Positions 27,023-36,523 are shown, counted from the first letter of the stretch. The stretch is DNA of 64,000 nt from Cupriavidus pauculus (GCF_022179805.1 NZ_BPUO01000003.1:62001-126000); one strand, 5' to 3'. The notes: generated by a model not told the origin, from the letters alone. A program made the numbers and translations.

Positions 27023-27991
27023 TCAGGCGATATCCTGGTGCGGGCTGGTCACGTGGGCCCCGGCGCCATCGTCGGGCACTGACCGGTCCGCCGCCCGCCT
27101 GAGGCATTCCAGCATCGTCACCACCGCCGAGCGCTTGAGTCCGTCGTCGCGCCAGTACATCGACACCGAACCAAAGCCCGCCAGCCGCAGCGGCACGATC
27201 CGCAATGCGCCCAGTTCTTCAAGCCGGCGCGCCGTGCGGTGCGAAGCAAGGCCAATCATGTCGCTATTGTTCAGAAGCGTCAGGTTGAGCACCGTGGAAT
27301 TGCTTTCGATCGAATCGGTCGGCAACGGGTAACCGGCGCTGGCCAGCGCCGCTTCCAGTGCGTTGCGAATCGGCGTGCCGCGTGGCCAGACCACCCAGCG
27401 ATACGCCTGCAGGTCGTGCCACTCCACGTGGTCGCGCAACATCAGCGGATGGCGCGGCCGCGTCACAAAGTGGATCGGCTCCATATAGAGCGATTCGCTA
27501 CGTACCTGCGTGTCCTGCAACTCCGGCGCCGAACGCCCCACCACGATGTCGAGTTCACTGTGGGCAAGCTGGCTCATCAGCCGGTCCATCGTCGTTTCCA
27601 CCAGCCTGACCTGCGCACGCGGCTGCCGTTGCATCAGCCCAAGCACTGCCAGCGGCACGGTATCGGCGGCCGATGCGCCCGACGTTCCCACCACCACAAT
27701 GCCGCTACCGCCATCCCGCATGGCCTGCATGTCATCACGGGCCGTATCGAGCTGGGCCTCGATGCGACGCGCATGTTCGATCAGCGATTCGCCATAGGGC
27801 GTCGGCCGCAGGCCACGGGCCTGACGCTCGAACAACGGCAGGCCAATGTCGTCTTCGAGATCCTTGAGCCACTTCGACAACCCCGGCTGGGTGGTGTTGA
27901 GCATGGCGGCCGACTGGCTCATGTTGCCGGTCTCCGCCAAGCTCAGGAGCATCTGCAAATTGCGCAGCCTGAGGCGCTGAGTCCAATCCAT
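27023..27991 (-). CDS. LysR-family regulator of the 3-hydroxybenzoate/gentisate cluster
   Basis: 322 residues. HTH: LRNLQMLLSLAETGNMSQSA and NTTQPGLSKWLKDLED. Effector domain residues about 95-300 of the CbbR/GbpR-like branch. It is divergent from the gentisate dioxygenase gene at 28128 and lies at the head of a complete pathway, the position held by MhbR-type activators, so 3-hydroxybenzoate or gentisate is the likely inducer. The 136-bp intergenic region is AT-rich around 28003-28035 and should hold its site and both promoters. Confidence 0.85.
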   Translation of the reverse strand: MDWTQRLRLRNLQMLLSLAETGNMSQSAAMLNTTQPGLSKWLKDLEDDIGLPLFERQARGLRPTPYGESLIEHARRIEAQLDTARDDMQAMRDGGSGIVVVGTSGASAADTVPLAVLGLMQRQPRAQVRLVETTMDRLMSQLAHSELDIVVGRSAPELQDTQVRSESLYMEPIHFVTRPRHPLMLRDHVEWHDLQAYRWVVWPRGTPIRNALEAALASAGYPLPTDSIESNSTVLNLTLLNNSDMIGLASHRTARRLEELGALRIVPLRLAGFGSVSMYWRDDGLKRSAVVTMLECLRRAADRSVPDDGAGAHVTSPHQDIA

Positions 27992-28127
27992 ATCGGTCTA
28001 CCTATACCTTTTTTAATATACATCCCAGCAAATTTTCATTTCAAATCTTATAGCGCGCGACGTATAAATCCAAGCAACAGCAGGTGCCGATCTCACAGGC
28101 GCCGCGACAAAAGCAGATGGAGACAAC

Positions 28128-29174
28128 ATGTCAGAGCACTCTCTCGACCAGGCGCGCGCCGCATATTACGAACGCATCGGCCAAAGCCACATGACACCGC
28201 TGTGGGAATCGCTGCATGCGCTGGTGCCGCCGCAGCCACGCCCGCAGATCGTTCCCGCCATCTGGAAATACGCGCAGATCCGCCCGCTGGTGATGCAGGC
28301 CGGCCGCGTCATCAGCGCCGAAGAAGCCGTGCGCCGCGTGCTGGTGCTGGAGAACCCCGGCCTGCCGGGCAAGTCGAGCATCACATCCACGCTGTATGCC
28401 GGCCTGCAACTGATACTGCCGGGCGAGGTGGCGCCGAGCCATCGTCATACGCAGTCGGCGTTGCGCTTCATCGTCGAAGGCCGGGGCGCATGGACCGCTG
28501 TCAATGGTGAGCGCACCACCATGCATCCCGGCGATTTCATCATCACGCCGTCGTGGACCTGGCATGACCATGGCAACCCTGCCGAAGCCGATGGCGGCGA
28601 ACCCGTGGTCTGGCTCGACGGCCTCGATATTCCGCTTGTGCAGCAGTTCGATGCAGGCTTTGCCGAGAACTACCCCGAGGCGCAGCAACCCGTACTGCGG
28701 CCCGAGGGCGACAGCTTTGCGCGCTTTGGCCACAACATGGTGCCGGTGCGTCATCGGGTCAGCGATCCCACCTCGCCGATCTTCAGCTACCCGTACGAGC
28801 GTTCGCGCGAAGCGCTGGACCAGCTTTTCCGCAATGGCGACCTCGATGCGTGGGACGGCGTGAAACTGCGCTACGTGAACCCCGCCACGGGCGGCTGGCC
28901 GATGCCGACCATCGCCACGTTCATGCAGTACCTGCCGGCCGGCTTCCAGGGCAAGACCTATCGCAGCACCGACGCCACGGTCTACAGCGTCGTGGAAGGC
29001 AGCGGCACCGTGCGTATTGGCGATGCCCAGTTCCAGTTCGAGCCGCGCGACGTGTTCGTCGTGCCGTCCTGGGCCCCGGTGCAACTGGGTGCCATCGAGG
29101 ACGCCGTGCTGTTCAGCTATTCCGACCGGCCGGTGTTGTCCGCGCTGAACCTGCTGCGCGAATCGCGTACCTGA
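28128..29174 (+). CDS. Gentisate 1,2-dioxygenase
   Basis: 348 residues, a bicupin. The N-terminal cupin holds the iron site ([20 protein letters not shown] near residue 103-122, with a later histidine in WTWHDHGN). The C-terminal cupin is seen around [16 protein letters not shown]. It opens the ring of gentisate to maleylpyruvate using O2 and Fe(II). GGAGACAAC precedes the ATG. First gene of the operon with hydrolase, isomerase, hydroxylase and carrier downstream, which fixes the assignment. Confidence 0.92.
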   Translation: MSEHSLDQARAAYYERIGQSHMTPLWESLHALVPPQPRPQIVPAIWKYAQIRPLVMQAGRVISAEEAVRRVLVLENPGLPGKSSITSTLYAGLQLILPGEVAPSHRHTQSALRFIVEGRGAWTAVNGERTTMHPGDFIITPSWTWHDHGNPAEADGGEPVVWLDGLDIPLVQQFDAGFAENYPEAQQPVLRPEGDSFARFGHNMVPVRHRVSDPTSPIFSYPYERSREALDQLFRNGDLDAWDGVKLRYVNPATGGWPMPTIATFMQYLPAGFQGKTYRSTDATVYSVVEGSGTVRIGDAQFQFEPRDVFVVPSWAPVQLGAIEDAVLFSYSDRPVLSALNLLRESRT

Positions 29175-29264
29175 TCCACTTCGATTTCGACTTCGATTGC
29201 CATCGGCGCACATGTGATGCGCGCCGTGGCCCCGTTCACCCTTTTCTTGCTGGGAACCACAACC

Positions 29265-29963
29265 ATGAAGTACGTCTTTACGCCCCCCGCCACTGTCGCC
29301 GTCCCCGTTGCCGGCACCGATGACGTGTTCGCCGTTCGCCGCGTCTACTGCGTTGGCCGCAACTACGCCGCACATGCCCGCGAGATGGGCTTCGATCCGG
29401 ACCGCGAACCCCCGTTCTTCTTCTGCAAGCCGACCGATGCGGTGATTCCGGTGCAGGACGGCCAGACGCTGGAACTGCCCTATCCGTCGCAGACGCAGAA
29501 CTACCACTACGAAGCGGAACTGGTGGCCGTGATCGGCAAGTCTGGCGCCAATATCGCCGTGGAAGATGCGCTGCAATACGTGTACGGCTACGCAGTGGGC
29601 CTGGACATGACGCGTCGCGACCTGCAGATGAAGATGCGCGAGATGGGCCGCCCCTGGGAAATCGGCAAGGCTTTCGACGCCTCGGCACCGATCGGCCCGA
29701 TCCATCGCGTCAGCGAGGCAGGCCATCCGCAACAGGCCGCGATCACGCTGACCGTCAACGGCGAAACGAAGCAGAGCAGCGACGTGACGCACCTGATCTG
29801 GTCCGTGGCCGAGACCGTGGCCTACCTGTCGCAGTTCTTCCGCCTGGAACCGGGCGATGTGATCTACACGGGCACGCCCGAGGGCGTTGGCGCGGTCAAG
29901 GCCGGTGACCTCATGGTGACGGCCGTGGCCGGCCTTGGCGAACTCAAGGTGCGCGTCATCTGA
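29265..29963 (+). CDS. Fumarylpyruvate hydrolase (FAA hydrolase family)
   Basis: 232 residues from the ATG at 29265; an upstream GTG at 29214 is open but the family N-terminus fits the later start. Motifs of the FAH fold are CVGRNYAAHAREMG, KPTDAVIPV, the metal-binding NYHYEAELVAVIG and GLDMTRRDLQ, and TGTPEGVGAV near the end. It splits fumarylpyruvate into fumarate and pyruvate, the last step of the gentisate route. Its place between the dioxygenase and isomerase genes supports this role over other FAH reactions. Confidence 0.88.
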   Translation: MKYVFTPPATVAVPVAGTDDVFAVRRVYCVGRNYAAHAREMGFDPDREPPFFFCKPTDAVIPVQDGQTLELPYPSQTQNYHYEAELVAVIGKSGANIAVEDALQYVYGYAVGLDMTRRDLQMKMREMGRPWEIGKAFDASAPIGPIHRVSEAGHPQQAAITLTVNGETKQSSDVTHLIWSVAETVAYLSQFFRLEPGDVIYTGTPEGVGAVKAGDLMVTAVAGLGELKVRVI

Positions 29964-29978
29964 TCTTGCGGGGCCATC

Positions 29979-30620
29979 ATGCAGCTCTATAGTTTCTTCA
30001 ATAGCTCCACGTCGTACCGCGTGCGGATTGCGCTGGCCCTGAAGGGCCTGCCTTATGACTATCTGCCAGTCAACATCCGCACGGGGCAGCATCGCGAACC
30101 GGAGTATGTGGACGGCATCAATCCGTCGGCCAGCGTGCCCGCGCTGGTGGACGACGATTTCCACCTGAGCCAGTCGCCCGCCATCATGGACTACCTGGAC
30201 GCACGCCATCCGGAACCGCGCCTGATCCCGCAAGACCCCGTGCACCGTGCACGCGTGCTGGAACTGGCCAACCTGGTCGGCTGCGATATCCATCCGGTCA
30301 ACAACATGCGCGTGCTGCGCTACCTCGATAGCGTGCTCAAGGTGACGCCCGAACAGAAGGACGCGTGGTACCGCCACTGGATCGACGAAGGCATGGCCGG
30401 CGTGGAACGGCTGCTTGCACGCTACGGCCACGGCAGCTACTGCTTTGGCGATGCACCGACGCTGGCAGACGTGACACTGGTGCCGCAGATCGCCAACGCG
30501 CTGCGCATGGGCTGCGACCTGTCCGCCTACCCCCGCGCCATGGCCATCCACGATCACGCACTCGCCCACCCCGCGTTTGCAGCCGCCGCGCCGTCGCGCC
30601 AGCCCGATTACATCGCCTGA
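29979..30620 (+). CDS. Maleylpyruvate isomerase (zeta-class GST fold)
   Basis: 213 residues. The N-terminal thioredoxin-like domain carries the zeta-class active-site run SSTSYRVRIALALKG (residues about 9-23), and the substrate-side motif LSQSPAIMDYLD follows near 65. The C-terminal helical domain contains NNMRVLRYLD. It converts maleylpyruvate to fumarylpyruvate with glutathione. It starts 15 bp after the hydrolase stop in the gentisate operon. Confidence 0.9.
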   Translation: MQLYSFFNSSTSYRVRIALALKGLPYDYLPVNIRTGQHREPEYVDGINPSASVPALVDDDFHLSQSPAIMDYLDARHPEPRLIPQDPVHRARVLELANLVGCDIHPVNNMRVLRYLDSVLKVTPEQKDAWYRHWIDEGMAGVERLLARYGHGSYCFGDAPTLADVTLVPQIANALRMGCDLSAYPRAMAIHDHALAHPAFAAAAPSRQPDYIA

Positions 30621-30650
30621 CGTTGCGACCGACAGGCCAGGAGACAAAAC

Positions 30651-31865
30651 ATGACAACGACACCACGAAGCGATCGCAAGGTCCTGATCATCGGCGGCGG
30701 CATCGGCGGCCTTGCCGCGGCGCTGGCGCTGGCGCGCAAGGGCATCCGCATCGAACTGCTGGAGCAGGCCGAGCACATCGGCGAGATCGGCGCGGGCATC
30801 CAGCTTGCCGCCAATGCGTTCGCCGCGCTGGACGCGCTGGGCGTGGGCGAAGCCGCACGCAGCCGCGCGGTCTTCACCGACTATATCCACTTGCGCGATG
30901 CGATTGATTGCAGCGACATCGCACGCGTCGATGTGGGCCAGGCGTATCGCGAGCGCTTCGGCAACCCGTATGCCGTGATCCATCGCGCCGATATCCACCT
31001 GTCAATTCTCGAAGCCGTACAGCACCATCCGCTGATCGAGTTCCGTACCGCCACACGTGTGGAAAAGCTCGAACAGGACGACCGCGGCGTCACCGTGATC
31101 GACCAGCACGGCGAGCGTCATCGCGCCGATGCCGTGATCGGTTGCGACGGCGTGAAATCCGCCGTCCGCGAAGCACTGATCGGCGACGCCCCGCGCGTCA
31201 CCGGCCACGTGGTCTACCGCGCCGTGGTCGAGGTGGACAACATGCCCAAGGACCTGCAGGTCAACGCACCCGTGGTCTGGGCCGGCCCCCACTGCCACCT
31301 GGTGCACTACCCGCTGCGCGGCGGCCAGCAGTACAACCTCGTGGTGACGTTCCACAGCCGCGAGCAGGAAGTCTGGGGCGTGCGCGATGGCAGCAAGGAA
31401 GAAGTGCTGTCGTACTTCGAAGGCATCCACGCGCTGCCGCACCAGATGCTCGACCGCCCCACGTCCTGGAAGCGCTGGGCCACGGCCGACCGCGATCCCG
31501 TGGAGCGCTGGAGCTTCGGTCGCGCCACGCTGCTGGGCGATGCCGCGCACCCGATGACGCAATACATCGCGCAGGGTGCCTGCCAGGCGCTGGAAGACGC
31601 GGTGGCGCTGGGCGCCGCCGTGGATGCGGCCGAAGGCGACTTCGAGGCTGCCTTCAAGCTTTACGAGCAGGCACGCGTTCCACGCACCGCGCGCGTGCTC
31701 TACGGCGCGCGCGACATGGGCCGCGTCTACCACGCCAAGGGCGTGGACCGCTTTGTCCGCAACACGCTCTGGGTAGGCCGCACGCAGACGCAGTTCTACG
31801 ATGCGCTGCAGTGGTTGCACGGCTGGCGTGCGGACCAGGCGCTGAGCCCGACGCCCTGGCTTTAA
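30651..31865 (+). CDS. 3-Hydroxybenzoate 6-hydroxylase (FAD monooxygenase)
   Basis: 404 residues. Group A flavoprotein hydroxylase: N-terminal GGGIGGLAAALALARKG binds the ADP part of FAD, GCDGVKSAVRE is the DG motif near residue 160, and GDAAHPMTQYIAQGACQALE near 295 binds the ribityl phosphate. Close in pattern to salicylate hydroxylases, but placement in a gentisate operon points to para-hydroxylation of 3-hydroxybenzoate with NADH. Salicylate 5-hydroxylation would need a different, multicomponent enzyme, so 3-hydroxybenzoate is the best reading. Confidence 0.87.
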   Translation: MTTTPRSDRKVLIIGGGIGGLAAALALARKGIRIELLEQAEHIGEIGAGIQLAANAFAALDALGVGEAARSRAVFTDYIHLRDAIDCSDIARVDVGQAYRERFGNPYAVIHRADIHLSILEAVQHHPLIEFRTATRVEKLEQDDRGVTVIDQHGERHRADAVIGCDGVKSAVREALIGDAPRVTGHVVYRAVVEVDNMPKDLQVNAPVVWAGPHCHLVHYPLRGGQQYNLVVTFHSREQEVWGVRDGSKEEVLSYFEGIHALPHQMLDRPTSWKRWATADRDPVERWSFGRATLLGDAAHPMTQYIAQGACQALEDAVALGAAVDAAEGDFEAAFKLYEQARVPRTARVLYGARDMGRVYHAKGVDRFVRNTLWVGRTQTQFYDALQWLHGWRADQALSPTPWL

Positions 31866-31989
31866 GCCACCCTCCACGCATCACGCAGTAGCCACCTCGT
31901 AGCTTCAATTTTTCATTGCAGCGCAGGAAGGGTAGCGGCCACAAGAGCCGCCTCGCCCTTTCATTCCCCGAACTTCCGGAGGAGACAAC

Positions 31990-33336
31990 ATGCCCGCCAA
32001 CACCACGGTGAACGTCACCACGTTCATCGATCGCCAGCCGCTGTCCGCTTTCCAGGTCACGATCGTCGTCCTGTGCTTTCTGGTCGTCGCCATCGATGGA
32101 TTCGACACGGCCGCCATCGGCTTCATCGCCCCCGCCATCCGCGCCGAATGGCAACTCACGCCCGCACACCTGGCACCGCTGTTCGGCGCCGGGCTTGGCG
32201 GACTGATGGCCGGCGCGTTCCTGTTCGGCCCCCTGGCCGACCGCTTCGGCCGCAAGACCGTGCTGGTGCTTTCGGTGCTGTTCTTCGGCGTGGCCAGCCT
32301 GGCATCGGCATGGTCCCCCGGACTTTGGGAGCTGATCGTGCTGCGCTTCCTGACCGGCCTGGGCCTGGGCGGCGCGATGCCGAACGCCATCACGCTGACC
32401 TCGGAGTACTGCCCGGCCAAGCGCCGCTCGTTCCTGGTGACCACGATGTTCTGCGGCTTCACCGTCGGCTCGGCGGCGGGCGGACTGGCGTCGGCGGGCC
32501 TGATCGAGGCATTCGGCTGGCGCTCGGTGCTGATGATCGGGGGCGTGTTGCCGCTGATGCTGTCGGTGGTGCTGGTCTGGCTGCTGCCGGAATCGGTACG
32601 CTATCTCGTGGCTAAGGGCCGCGACCACGTGCGCGTCCGCGCCACGCTGCTTCGCATCGCGCCGCATGCCGACCTGCAACACAGCACGTTCGTCATCGCC
32701 GAGGCACCGGGCAACCACGGCTCGCCGGTACGGCACCTGTTCAAACCCGAACTGCTGCGCGGCACGCTGCTGCTGTGGTTAACGTTCTTCATGAGCCTGC
32801 TGGTGATCTACCTGTTGTCGAGCTGGCTGCCCACACTGCTGCGCACCACCGGCATGTCGCTGACCACGGCTGCACTGGTCACCACGATGTTCCAGGTTGG
32901 CGGCACCGTCGGCGCCATCGCACTGGGCTGGCTGATGGACCGCTTCAATCCGCACTATGTGCTGGCCGCCAGCTATGCACTGGCGGGCCTGTTTGTGGCT
33001 GCCATCGGCAGCCTGGCGGGCGAACCGGTCGCCGCCGGCGCCGCAGTGTTCCTGGCAGGCTTCTGCGTGTCGGGCTCGCAGGTGGGCGCCAATGCATTGT
33101 CGGCCAACTATTACCCCACCGATTGCCGCGCCACGGGCGTAAGCTGGGCCAACGGCGTGGGCCGCTTCGGCTCGGTGGTGGGCTCGGTGGGCGGTGCCAC
33201 GATGCTGTCGATGGGACTGACGATGCCCGCTCTGTTCGTACTGGTGGGCATCCCGGCGGTCATCGCCGGCGGCACCATGCTGTCGCTCGGCATCGTGCGG
33301 CGCGGCAGCGCGGCGCATGAACTGGCCGCCGGCTAA
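31990..33336 (+). CDS. MFS aromatic acid:H+ symporter (AAHS family)
   Basis: 448 residues with twelve membrane segments. The AAHS signature DGFDTAAIGFIAPAIRAEW lies in helix 1 and GPLADRFGRK in the loop between helices 2 and 3; QVGANALSANYYPTDCRATG is in the later half. It follows the 3-hydroxybenzoate hydroxylase by 124 bp with its own GGAGGAGAC, so it is the probable uptake carrier for 3-hydroxybenzoate or gentisate. It completes the LysR-dioxygenase-hydrolase-isomerase-hydroxylase-transporter set. Confidence 0.9.
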   Translation: MPANTTVNVTTFIDRQPLSAFQVTIVVLCFLVVAIDGFDTAAIGFIAPAIRAEWQLTPAHLAPLFGAGLGGLMAGAFLFGPLADRFGRKTVLVLSVLFFGVASLASAWSPGLWELIVLRFLTGLGLGGAMPNAITLTSEYCPAKRRSFLVTTMFCGFTVGSAAGGLASAGLIEAFGWRSVLMIGGVLPLMLSVVLVWLLPESVRYLVAKGRDHVRVRATLLRIAPHADLQHSTFVIAEAPGNHGSPVRHLFKPELLRGTLLLWLTFFMSLLVIYLLSSWLPTLLRTTGMSLTTAALVTTMFQVGGTVGAIALGWLMDRFNPHYVLAASYALAGLFVAAIGSLAGEPVAAGAAVFLAGFCVSGSQVGANALSANYYPTDCRATGVSWANGVGRFGSVVGSVGGATMLSMGLTMPALFVLVGIPAVIAGGTMLSLGIVRRGSAAHELAAG

Positions 33337-33408
33337 CGATAGCGGGAGGGACAAAACCAGGGCAATCGATTAGGCTTTAGCTTTACGTTTTCGACAGGTC
33401 GAATATCC

Positions 33409-33882
33409 ATGACAAGAGACGACAAGCTACGGCAGATTGCGACCGAGTTCGGATTTGATCCCGACGAGGAAATCAAGATTGGCGGAAAGTACACCCCGAT
33501 TCTGGTTGACGGGAACGTCGCCTACATTGCGGGTCAAATTCCGCGAGTCGGAGATACGGTGCGCTTCGTTGGCATAGTGGGCGAATCCATTTCACTAGAC
33601 GAGGGACGCCGCGCGGCAGCAACTTCGACGCTACGCGCGCTGTCCCTCATCAGAAAGCACTGCGGATCGCTCGACGCCATCCAGGCGGTGCCGCGCATCA
33701 CCGTGTACGTGCGAAGTGCGTCAGACTTTACGATGCAAAGCGAAGTCGCCGACGGCGCATCTGACGTGTTGTATTCCGTGCTCGGCGAGGTCGGCATCCA
33801 CACTCGCACTTCTGTGGGCGTCATGCAATTGCCCAAAGGCGCGTCGGTAGAGGTTGATTTTATTTTTTCTGTGCGGACTTAG
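33409..33882 (+). CDS. RidA/YjgF-family protein
   Basis: 157 residues. RidA-like fold with YIAGQIPR near residue 40, a central helix, and RITVYVRSASDF near 105, followed by RTSVGVMQLPKGASVEVDFIF at the end, where the catalytic arginine of true RidA enzymes normally lies. This is the longer 'RidA family' subgroup (150-160 aa), often annotated as endoribonuclease-like; deaminase activity on imines is plausible but not certain. It has its own leader and may not belong to the gentisate operon. Confidence 0.82.
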   Translation: MTRDDKLRQIATEFGFDPDEEIKIGGKYTPILVDGNVAYIAGQIPRVGDTVRFVGIVGESISLDEGRRAAATSTLRALSLIRKHCGSLDAIQAVPRITVYVRSASDFTMQSEVADGASDVLYSVLGEVGIHTRTSVGVMQLPKGASVEVDFIFSVRT

Positions 33883-33935
33883 TAGTGATGCTTGTTGCTC
33901 TAGCAGCCGTCACTCTCCCCGATAAAGACAGCGGC

Positions 33936-34754
33936 CTAGTAGGGAGCTACCAGCTTCTCGAAGGAAAAAGTATTGAAGTCCTGGAGCAGACGCGTATCCT
34001 GCAATCCTCCTGAGTCAACGCTGGCGTCAAACAGCCGACCAGACTCAACCCACACGAGCCGCCTTTCATCGACATCCGCCCACGACCAGCTCGGCATTGC
34101 TATCGAGCGCCCGGTCGCTGGGTGCAAGAGCTCGTGGCGCTCTCGACTTCCGTGCACGCGCTTGCGTAGCCGCCATCGTAGTCCGACGGGCTTCTCGAAA
34201 TGGACAATATCGCCCCTCCCAATCCAGCCGGAATCCATTCGCTGCCAGCCGTCCATCTGCAGGCGGATTTCATACAGACTGGTTAGCCCTATTGGAGGAA
34301 ACTCATGCCACGGATAGGTACCTGTGCGCTTGGCCTTGGACTGGTCACGGACGATCTTGTGTCCATAGCCATCGTTGAGCCAGTACTCGCTCTCGGAAAC
34401 AAACAGGCCACCGCCATGCCAGGTATCCCCTTTGGCCAGGAGCGTTTCGGCCTTGAGATACGGCGCACGCGATATCGCCGTATAGTAGCCTTTGCTTTCG
34501 GTTCTCCACTTGCCGGTGATCGCGAAATAGATCAGGTAGCTGCCGTCGGGTGACAAGTCGGAGCGTCGCTCATCAATTCGTCCGTTGAACCATTGTCCAA
34601 CCTCGAACTTGTCGCGCCGCCTGTCCCAGCCAATCAATGCCGTCTTTCTCGATGGGCCGCGGCGTATTACAACTGCGGAACGCGCCTCACGAGCCATCAG
34701 AATTTGAACGCGCGCGGGCGGCGGTGGACGCTTTGGCAGCTCCTCCATTGTCAT
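33936..34754 (-). CDS. Hypothetical protein, coupled to the 119-aa gene upstream
   Basis: 272 residues, unrecognised. Tryptophan- and aspartate-rich short strands recur (FEVGQWFNGRIDERRSDLSP, SYLIYFAITGKWRTESKGY, WHGGGLFVSESEYWLNDGYG, and MPSWSWADVDERRLVWVESG), suggesting a small beta-propeller-like or repeated sheet structure. No signal peptide. Its ATG overlaps the TGA of the 119-aa gene (ATGA), indicating translational coupling. Confidence 0.65.
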   Translation of the reverse strand: MTMEELPKRPPPPARVQILMAREARSAVVIRRGPSRKTALIGWDRRRDKFEVGQWFNGRIDERRSDLSPDGSYLIYFAITGKWRTESKGYYTAISRAPYLKAETLLAKGDTWHGGGLFVSESEYWLNDGYGHKIVRDQSKAKRTGTYPWHEFPPIGLTSLYEIRLQMDGWQRMDSGWIGRGDIVHFEKPVGLRWRLRKRVHGSRERHELLHPATGRSIAMPSWSWADVDERRLVWVESGRLFDASVDSGGLQDTRLLQDFNTFSFEKLVAPY

Positions 34755-35110
34755 GCTCCCAACTTCCTCTTGGCAGCCCGCCGGCCACCAGCAGCTTTCA
34801 ATTGAGATCTGTACAACAGGCGTCTAGCCACGTGTTCCCCAAGCGAAATGTCGGGCCACTTTGTCCATGGTCGTTTCTTTCGCCTGGCGATCCCAACTTG
34901 GAGTTCTGTGAGCACGAGCAATTCGTCCACTGGCTCCGACTTCAGTGTTTCAAGAGGCTGATTCTGGGCTCTGCGTGCAATCCTTGCGTAGGTGCGTTTT
35001 CGTTTCGGGACACAGCTTCCCCTTTCTCCGTGGTATGGCTGCCGGTGGTCCTTGGCGTAGCTCAGCCGCTTCTTTTCCTGCGGTGTTTTGAAGGTGCCCA
35101 TTTTTGCCAA
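34751..35110 (-). CDS. Hypothetical basic protein
   Basis: 119 residues, strongly basic (many lysines and arginines: GTFKTPQEKKRLSYAKDHR at the start, RRAAKRKLGA at the end) with a central SPDI-like segment (WPDISLGEHVARRLLYRSQ). I recall similar short conserved hypothetical proteins but know no function. Nucleic-acid contact is possible from charge alone. Overlaps the start of the 272-aa gene by four bases. Confidence 0.6.
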   Translation of the reverse strand: MAKMGTFKTPQEKKRLSYAKDHRQPYHGERGSCVPKRKRTYARIARRAQNQPLETLKSEPVDELLVLTELQVGIARRKKRPWTKWPDISLGEHVARRLLYRSQLKAAGGRRAAKRKLGA

Positions 35111-35379
35111 ACTTGGTTATCAGTTTTGTCTAAGGACGGCGGTTGCCTCGGCGCCGGAACGGCTCCCGTCAGGGGTAGGTCACTCGCTGGATTCCAGGGT
35201 TTTCCCCAAGCGTGATTGCGCGCTAGCCTTTTGCTATTTCTAGCGCAAAATATATCAAAAATGTAAGACTCAAGCTTACTGGCGAGGCTCGGAAACTTCG
35301 AGTCGACTGGAGTCGCCACTATCAGCCACTGGCGGCGGGTTAGTGATAGCAGGACGTCGGCGCGGCGCCCCGACGCCGG

Positions 35380-35910
35380 CTACGCGCCCTCAAGTCGTGC
35401 CTTCAGTCGTGTCACCGCATCCGCTGACTCGGCATCGATCCGATTGCGCAGCGTTACCCAATTGAGTATCGAAAACAGAAGCGTTGGCGCCTGGTAATCG
35501 AAGTCGCGCTTGAACCGCGTTCCCGTCTCGCTGGGGGTCAGCGTGTAAGTCACGGTTCCAGCGCGCCGGCCCTCTATCAGGCCGTCGATACGCCAGAACG
35601 ACGGCGCCCGGCGATCCGTCACGGTCCAGACGATTATCCCTTCGCGGCCCGCCACCCTGAACGCCTCTGTCACCTGCTCGCCAACCTGCAGCGAATGATC
35701 GGTGGCGCCCTGCACGCCCAGGGAAGAGGGATGCCATGCCGGCCAGTTCCCTGGCGTCGACACGTACTCGAACACTTCCGCGGGCGGCCGCTGAATCGTG
35801 ACTTCGCTGTGAATGCGCGTGCTCGATTGCCAGGGTAATGGCGAAAAGAGCAGCACCGCAATCAAGCCGATTACCACAAGCAAGCGGATACCGGTCTTAC
35901 GAGACAGCAT
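35380..35910 (-). CDS. SRPBCC-family protein with N-terminal membrane anchor
   Basis: 176 residues. Residues 8-28 (IRLLVVIGLIAVLLFSPLPW) form one membrane segment or uncleaved signal. The rest is a START/polyketide-cyclase fold: STRIHSEVTIQRPPAEVFEYV, GNWPAWHPSS, then a typical beta-rich cavity and a C-terminal helix (VTRLKARLEG). Such proteins bind hydrophobic ligands; the ligand here is unknown. It is divergent from the EthD-like gene at 35998. Confidence 0.8.
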   Translation of the reverse strand: MLSRKTGIRLLVVIGLIAVLLFSPLPWQSSTRIHSEVTIQRPPAEVFEYVSTPGNWPAWHPSSLGVQGATDHSLQVGEQVTEAFRVAGREGIIVWTVTDRRAPSFWRIDGLIEGRRAGTVTYTLTPSETGTRFKRDFDYQAPTLLFSILNWVTLRNRIDAESADAVTRLKARLEGA

Positions 35911-35997
35911 GATTGAGGCTCAGACGATCATTGGCGTAATCCGACTATAGATCAGCGCGTATATTCAAGTGGCTGCTTCACAACCGGAGAAAGCAAA

Positions 35998-36306
35998 ATG
36001 CCGAAGCTCATGGTGGTGTACAAGATGCCTGCGGACTGCGCAGCGTTCGATTCATACTATTTCACCAAGCACATCCCAATCGCCAAGGCGATTCCCGGCT
36101 TGCGCAGGTATGAAGTCAGTAACGGCGCGATCAAGACGGCCGCGGGCGACTCGCCGTTTCACCTGGTGGCGCTATTGAGCTTCGACTCGCTGGCGGACAT
36201 CCAGCACGCTCTCAATTCTCCCGAGGGCGCCGCAGCCGCAGCAGACTTGGCGAACTTCGCGCAGGCCGGTGCTGATCTCCTGATCTTCGACACCAAGGAA
36301 GTCTAG
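35998..36306 (+). CDS. EthD-family protein
   Basis: 102 residues, the usual size for EthD/dimeric alpha-beta barrel proteins. MPKLMVVYKMPADCAAFDSY opens the domain, and FTKHIPIAKAIPGLRRYEVS contains the conserved histidine and proline-glycine run. The family takes part in ether and polyketide breakdown and in other degradation pathways, usually of unclear mechanism. CGGAGAAAGCAAA precedes the ATG. It stands alone between the SRPBCC gene and the GMC dehydrogenase cluster. Confidence 0.82.
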   Translation: MPKLMVVYKMPADCAAFDSYYFTKHIPIAKAIPGLRRYEVSNGAIKTAAGDSPFHLVALLSFDSLADIQHALNSPEGAAAAADLANFAQAGADLLIFDTKEV

Positions 36307-36384
36307 GGCGCACGCGCGTTTGACCGTAGCGCCACCTCGAATGGACTGCTGCCCCGCATCCCCAACTGTCCAGATTCACGAACA

Positions 36385-36430
36385 ATCTATTAGTAATCTA
36401 ATCATTGCATTACATAACTAATTGGATGTA
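36385..36430 (+). promoter_or_regulatory. AT-rich promoter region of the GMC dehydrogenase operon
   Basis: A sharp AT-rich island (about 36381-36425) in otherwise GC-rich DNA, 100 bp before the small-subunit start. It includes the near-palindrome ATTAGTAATCTAAT (36389-36402) and TTGCAT followed by a TACATAACTAAT run. Probable promoter, exact boxes uncertain. Confidence 0.35.
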
Positions 36431-36523
36431 CGATGTCCGACTTATTACCAGTCGTCTGACGAATCAGGGGTACAGAAGAAAGATTCGCGTGGGGACAGCG
36501 CCTGGCTTGCCATAGGACCCCAC

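Noticed and set aside
28131-30998. 955-codon open frame on the minus strand
   Set aside because: It is antisense to the gentisate operon. It arises from GC-rich third positions, has low-complexity His/Arg/Ala content and no family sequence, while the plus strand encodes four recognisable enzymes.
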